Of a stretch of DNA of 6,899 nt, positions 5,101 to 6,899 are shown piece after piece; positions within the stretch are counted from its first letter, which is position 1; each line of letters begins with the position of its first letter. The notes beneath the pieces are model-generated. The model ran no database searches. It was not told where the DNA came from and saw nothing but the letters and a program-made list of their open reading frames with translations. The stretch comes from Armatimonadetes bacterium UBA5352 (GTDB taxonomy: Bacteria; Armatimonadota; Zipacnadia; Zipacnadales; UBA5352): positions 47,207 through 54,105 of the forward strand of contig DHPY01000112.1 in assembly GCA_002411015.1 (NCBI GenBank), in the 5' to 3' direction. The position numbers and the translations under genes are program-made.

Positions 5101-6207
5101 ATGGCTGTTGACAGCATCCGTTTCGGCATCATCGGCGCGGTGAAGCGCGGTTCGAGCTTCGTGCGGGCGCTCAAGGCGCACCCGCAGGCGGAACTGGTCG
5201 CGCTGTGCGATATCCAGGAGGGAAAGCTGCTCGAGGCCGCAGGCGAGCTTGAGATCACCCGGACCTTCACCCGCGATGAGGAGATGCTGACCTCCGGCGA
5301 GATCGACGCGGTGATTGTCGCCACGCCGATGCCGCTGCACGTGCCGCAGGCGGTGATGGCGCTCGTGCAGGGCATCCACGTCCTCAGCGAGGTCCCGGCG
5401 GCGGTCTCGTTCGAGCAGTGCCGAGAGCTTGCGCGGGCCCATCGGCGCAGCGACGCGATCTACATGATGGCCGAGAACTACACCTACATGCGCCCGAACC
5501 GGATCGTCCGGGAGATCGCGCGGCAGGGGCTGTTCGGCGAGATGTACTTTGGCGAGGGGGCCTATATCCACGAGCTGAAAGGCCTGAACGAGGTCACGAC
5601 CTGGCGGCGGCGCTGGCAGACCGGCATCAACGGCAACACCTACATCACGCACTCGCTCGGGCCGGTGCTGCAGTGGATGGACCAGCGCGTGACGGCGGTG
5701 CTGTGCGCCGGCTCGGGGCATCACTACACCGACCCGCGCGGCGATCGGTACGAGCTTGAAGACACGGTGGAGACGCTCTGCCGGCTCTCCGGCGGGGGGC
5801 TGGCGCGGATCAGGCTGGATATGCTCTCCGACCGCCCGCACAACATGACCTGGTACGCGCTGCAGGGCACTGACGGCGCGTATGAGGCCGGGCGCAACCG
5901 CGATGAGCAGGGGCAGATCTGGCTGCGCAGCCGCTCCGAGGAGCCGAAGTGGGAGGCGATCGAGGAGCTTGCGGAGGAGTTCCTGCCCCCGGAGTGGCTG
6001 GATCCGCCGGAGGAGGCGCTCAAGGCCGGGCACGGTGGCGGCGACTACTGGGAGATCCACGATTTTGTGGACGCGATCGCGAGCGGCTCAAACCCACCTG
6101 TTGGCATGCATGAGGCGCTGGACATGACGCTTGCGGGCCTCGCGAGCCAGCAGTCGATCGCAGAGGGCGGGCAGTGGGTGGCCGTGGAGGATAGCCGAAG
6201 CTGGTGA
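5101..6207 (+). CDS. Gfo/Idh/MocA family protein, GH109-like
   Basis: A 368-residue NAD(P)-dependent Gfo/Idh/MocA protein acting on sugars or sugar derivatives; no signal peptide, so cytoplasmic. The N-terminal Rossmann fold has FGIIGAVKRG (8-17), an acidic strand-2 end D37 (favours NAD over NADP), VATPMPLH (73-80) and SEVPAA (96-101), where EVP replaces the common EKP. The C-terminal domain shows ENYTYMRPN (125-133), GLFGEM (143-148), GEGAYIHEL (151-159), YITHSLGP (181-188, H184) and GHGGGDYWEIHDFVDAI (310-326). These resemble GH109 enzymes, which cleave glycosides by NAD-dependent redox chemistry, so either a dehydrogenase or a glycosidase is possible. In the nucleotide loop the middle Gly of G-x-G-x-x-G is V14. 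AGGGAG (5088-5093) lies 7 bases before ATG 5101. It is probably co-transcribed with the DUF3307 gene 23 bp upstream. Confidence 0.87.
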   Translation: MAVDSIRFGIIGAVKRGSSFVRALKAHPQAELVALCDIQEGKLLEAAGELEITRTFTRDEEMLTSGEIDAVIVATPMPLHVPQAVMALVQGIHVLSEVPAAVSFEQCRELARAHRRSDAIYMMAENYTYMRPNRIVREIARQGLFGEMYFGEGAYIHELKGLNEVTTWRRRWQTGINGNTYITHSLGPVLQWMDQRVTAVLCAGSGHHYTDPRGDRYELEDTVETLCRLSGGGLARIRLDMLSDRPHNMTWYALQGTDGAYEAGRNRDEQGQIWLRSRSEEPKWEAIEELAEEFLPPEWLDPPEEALKAGHGGGDYWEIHDFVDAIASGSNPPVGMHEALDMTLAGLASQQSIAEGGQWVAVEDSRSW

Positions 6208-6387
6208 ACCCCTGCATTTCCATGAATCTTGTGGAAGCTATTGCACTCCCGGTGATAGTATGGTAGCGTAAGCTGGAGTAATTGGCGGGAGAACCGCCGC
6301 AAAAGGTGTCGTTGTTCGCGTCGCTGGCGGATTTGTCTCCGGGCGCACCGAGCAGGACACTGAAAAGCAGAGCAGTCTGGAGGCAGG
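6208..6387 (+). promoter_or_regulatory. Long upstream/leader region of the cold-shock gene
   Basis: This 180-bp gap has lower GC at its left end (6215-6283) and would contain the csp promoter. A weak candidate is TTGCAC (6241-6246) with TAGCGT (6264-6269) 17 bases on; the -10 match is poor. GGCGG (6284-6288) and CCGCC (6294-6298) form a 5-bp hairpin with loop GAGAA. Long structured leaders are known for cspA-type genes, where they tune translation with temperature; here that is inference. GGAGG at 6379-6383 is the ribosome-binding site. I do not recognise a known riboswitch. Confidence 0.35.
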
Positions 6388-6630
6388 ATGCGCATGGCGA
6401 CCGGCACAGTCAAGTGGTTCGACGACGCGAAGGGCTTCGGGTTCATCGAGCGGGACGAGGGCGAGGACGTGTTTGTGCACTACTCGGCGATCGTAGGTGA
6501 GGGCTACAAGTCCCTGGCCGAGGGTGCGAAGGTGGAGTTCGACGTAGAGCAGGACGCTAAGGGTCCGCGAGCAGCCAACGTGGTCGTGATCGAGCAGCCG
6601 AAGTCCTCCAACTCCTTCGACGTTTGGTAG
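6388..6630 (+). CDS. Cold-shock domain protein (CspA family)
   Basis: An 80-residue single cold-shock domain protein, an OB-fold that binds single-stranded RNA/DNA and melts RNA structure. RNP1 is KGFGFI (15-20) and RNP2 is VFVHYS (28-33), both intact; the start TGTVKWFDDAKGFGF is typical, with D12 where many have N. It is about 10 residues longer than CspA, ending in a Ser/Asn-rich tail (KSSNSFDVW). Two starts are possible: ATG 6388 (GGAGG at 4 bases) or ATG 6394 (10 bases), the latter giving the canonical MATGTVKWF. It stands alone, 180 bp from the oxidoreductase gene and followed by its own terminator, so it is probably a monocistronic unit. Which of the many csp roles it plays (cold induction or general chaperone) cannot be told. 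Confidence 0.95.
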   Translation: MRMATGTVKWFDDAKGFGFIERDEGEDVFVHYSAIVGEGYKSLAEGAKVEFDVEQDAKGPRAANVVVIEQPKSSNSFDVW

Positions 6631-6658
6631 TTCCGCTTTCGAAGCCGCGCTGCGTCGA

Positions 6659-6688
6659 GACGTCCGGCGCCTGCCGGGCGTCTTTTTT
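6659..6688 (+). terminator. Intrinsic terminator of the csp gene
   Basis: GACGTCCGGC (6659-6668) and GCCGGGCGTC (6673-6682) pair over 10 bp with one T-G wobble around the loop GCCT, followed directly by six T (6683-6688). It lies 28 bases after the csp stop codon. This is the only hairpin plus T-run in the window. Confidence 0.92.
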
Positions 6689-6778
6689 GTGTACGGCACC
6701 TCCCCCCGGCGCCCTCCCCGTTCCGGACTATGCATTACGCGCATCTGCGAAGCGGCCGAGATGGGCCGTATCCGTTCA

Positions 6779-6899
6779 GGAGGGGCCGCCCGAGCGTCCG
6801 CTGCTTGCAGCGGCGCGAGGGTGAGTTCCGCTTGCGGAACTCAGCCGCTGTGCCGGCCCCTGTCGTTTGCCGCCACCAACGGCGGGCCGGCACAGCGGC
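6779..6899. repeat. Fold-back element, copy 3 (cut by window end)
   Basis: GGAGGGGCCGCCCGAGCG (6779-6796) is identical to the first 18 bases of the 1892 element. The subunit 6781-6861 is closed by AGGGGCCG/CGGCCCCT and holds the same TGAGTTCCGC/GCGGAACTCA hairpin (6822-6831 and 6834-6843, loop TT instead of GT). An extra 7-bp hairpin CCGCTGC/GCAGCGG (6798-6813) is inserted here. The segment GCCGCTGTGCCGGCCC (6844-6859) returns as a perfect 16-bp reverse complement at 6884-6899, the very end of the window, so an inverted second subunit probably continues beyond. The upstream gap 6689-6778 shows no gene. Confidence 0.7.

Noticed and set aside
6281..6310. Riboswitch (c-di-AMP ydaO-like) in the csp leader
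   Set aside because: The GGCGG-GAGAA-CCGCC hairpin recalls one piece of that motif, but the other conserved blocks are not found.

Overview
The window is a GC-rich bacterial chromosomal segment with every recognisable gene on the + strand. Its kinds of gene (sugar isomerase, FGGY kinase, GH109-like Gfo/Idh/MocA oxidoreductase) and its GC-rich fold-back repeats suggest a free-living carbohydrate-degrading bacterium from a lineage such as Armatimonadota or Planctomycetota. That placement is only an impression; no taxonomic marker is present.

Layout. Positions 1-325 hold no gene I can support; they are packed with hairpin-forming repeats that run right up to the start of the first gene. 326-1798 encodes an FGGY-family sugar kinase. 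1799-2187 is a second non-coding stretch made of two short REP-like hairpins around a 190-bp fold-back element with terminal inverted repeats. 2191-3588 encodes an L-arabinose/L-fucose isomerase-like protein with all four AraA-type catalytic positions. 3616-4296 encodes a SatD-family protein with a C-terminal helix-turn-helix. 4358-5077 encodes a DUF3307 membrane protein. Between these two genes lies a short AT-rich island with four TATAAG-type half-sites, a likely operator. 5101-6207 encodes a GH109-like Gfo/Idh/MocA protein. 6388-6630 encodes a cold-shock protein with a long leader, closed by a clear intrinsic terminator at 6659-6688. A third copy of the fold-back repeat starts at 6779 and runs off the window.

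How the genes may work together. Isomerase, kinase and oxidoreductase are consistent with uptake-independent processing of a pentose, deoxysugar or amino-sugar derivative, but the substrate cannot be read from sequence. The satD-DUF3307 pair sits inside this row with short gaps (27, 61 and 23 bp) and looks like a separate regulatory/membrane module. The AT-rich palindromes in front of the DUF3307 gene, beside a gene for an HTH protein, suggest autoregulated control of the membrane protein and perhaps of the oxidoreductase behind it. The two most notable things are that SatD/DUF3307/operator module and the family of fold-back repeats.
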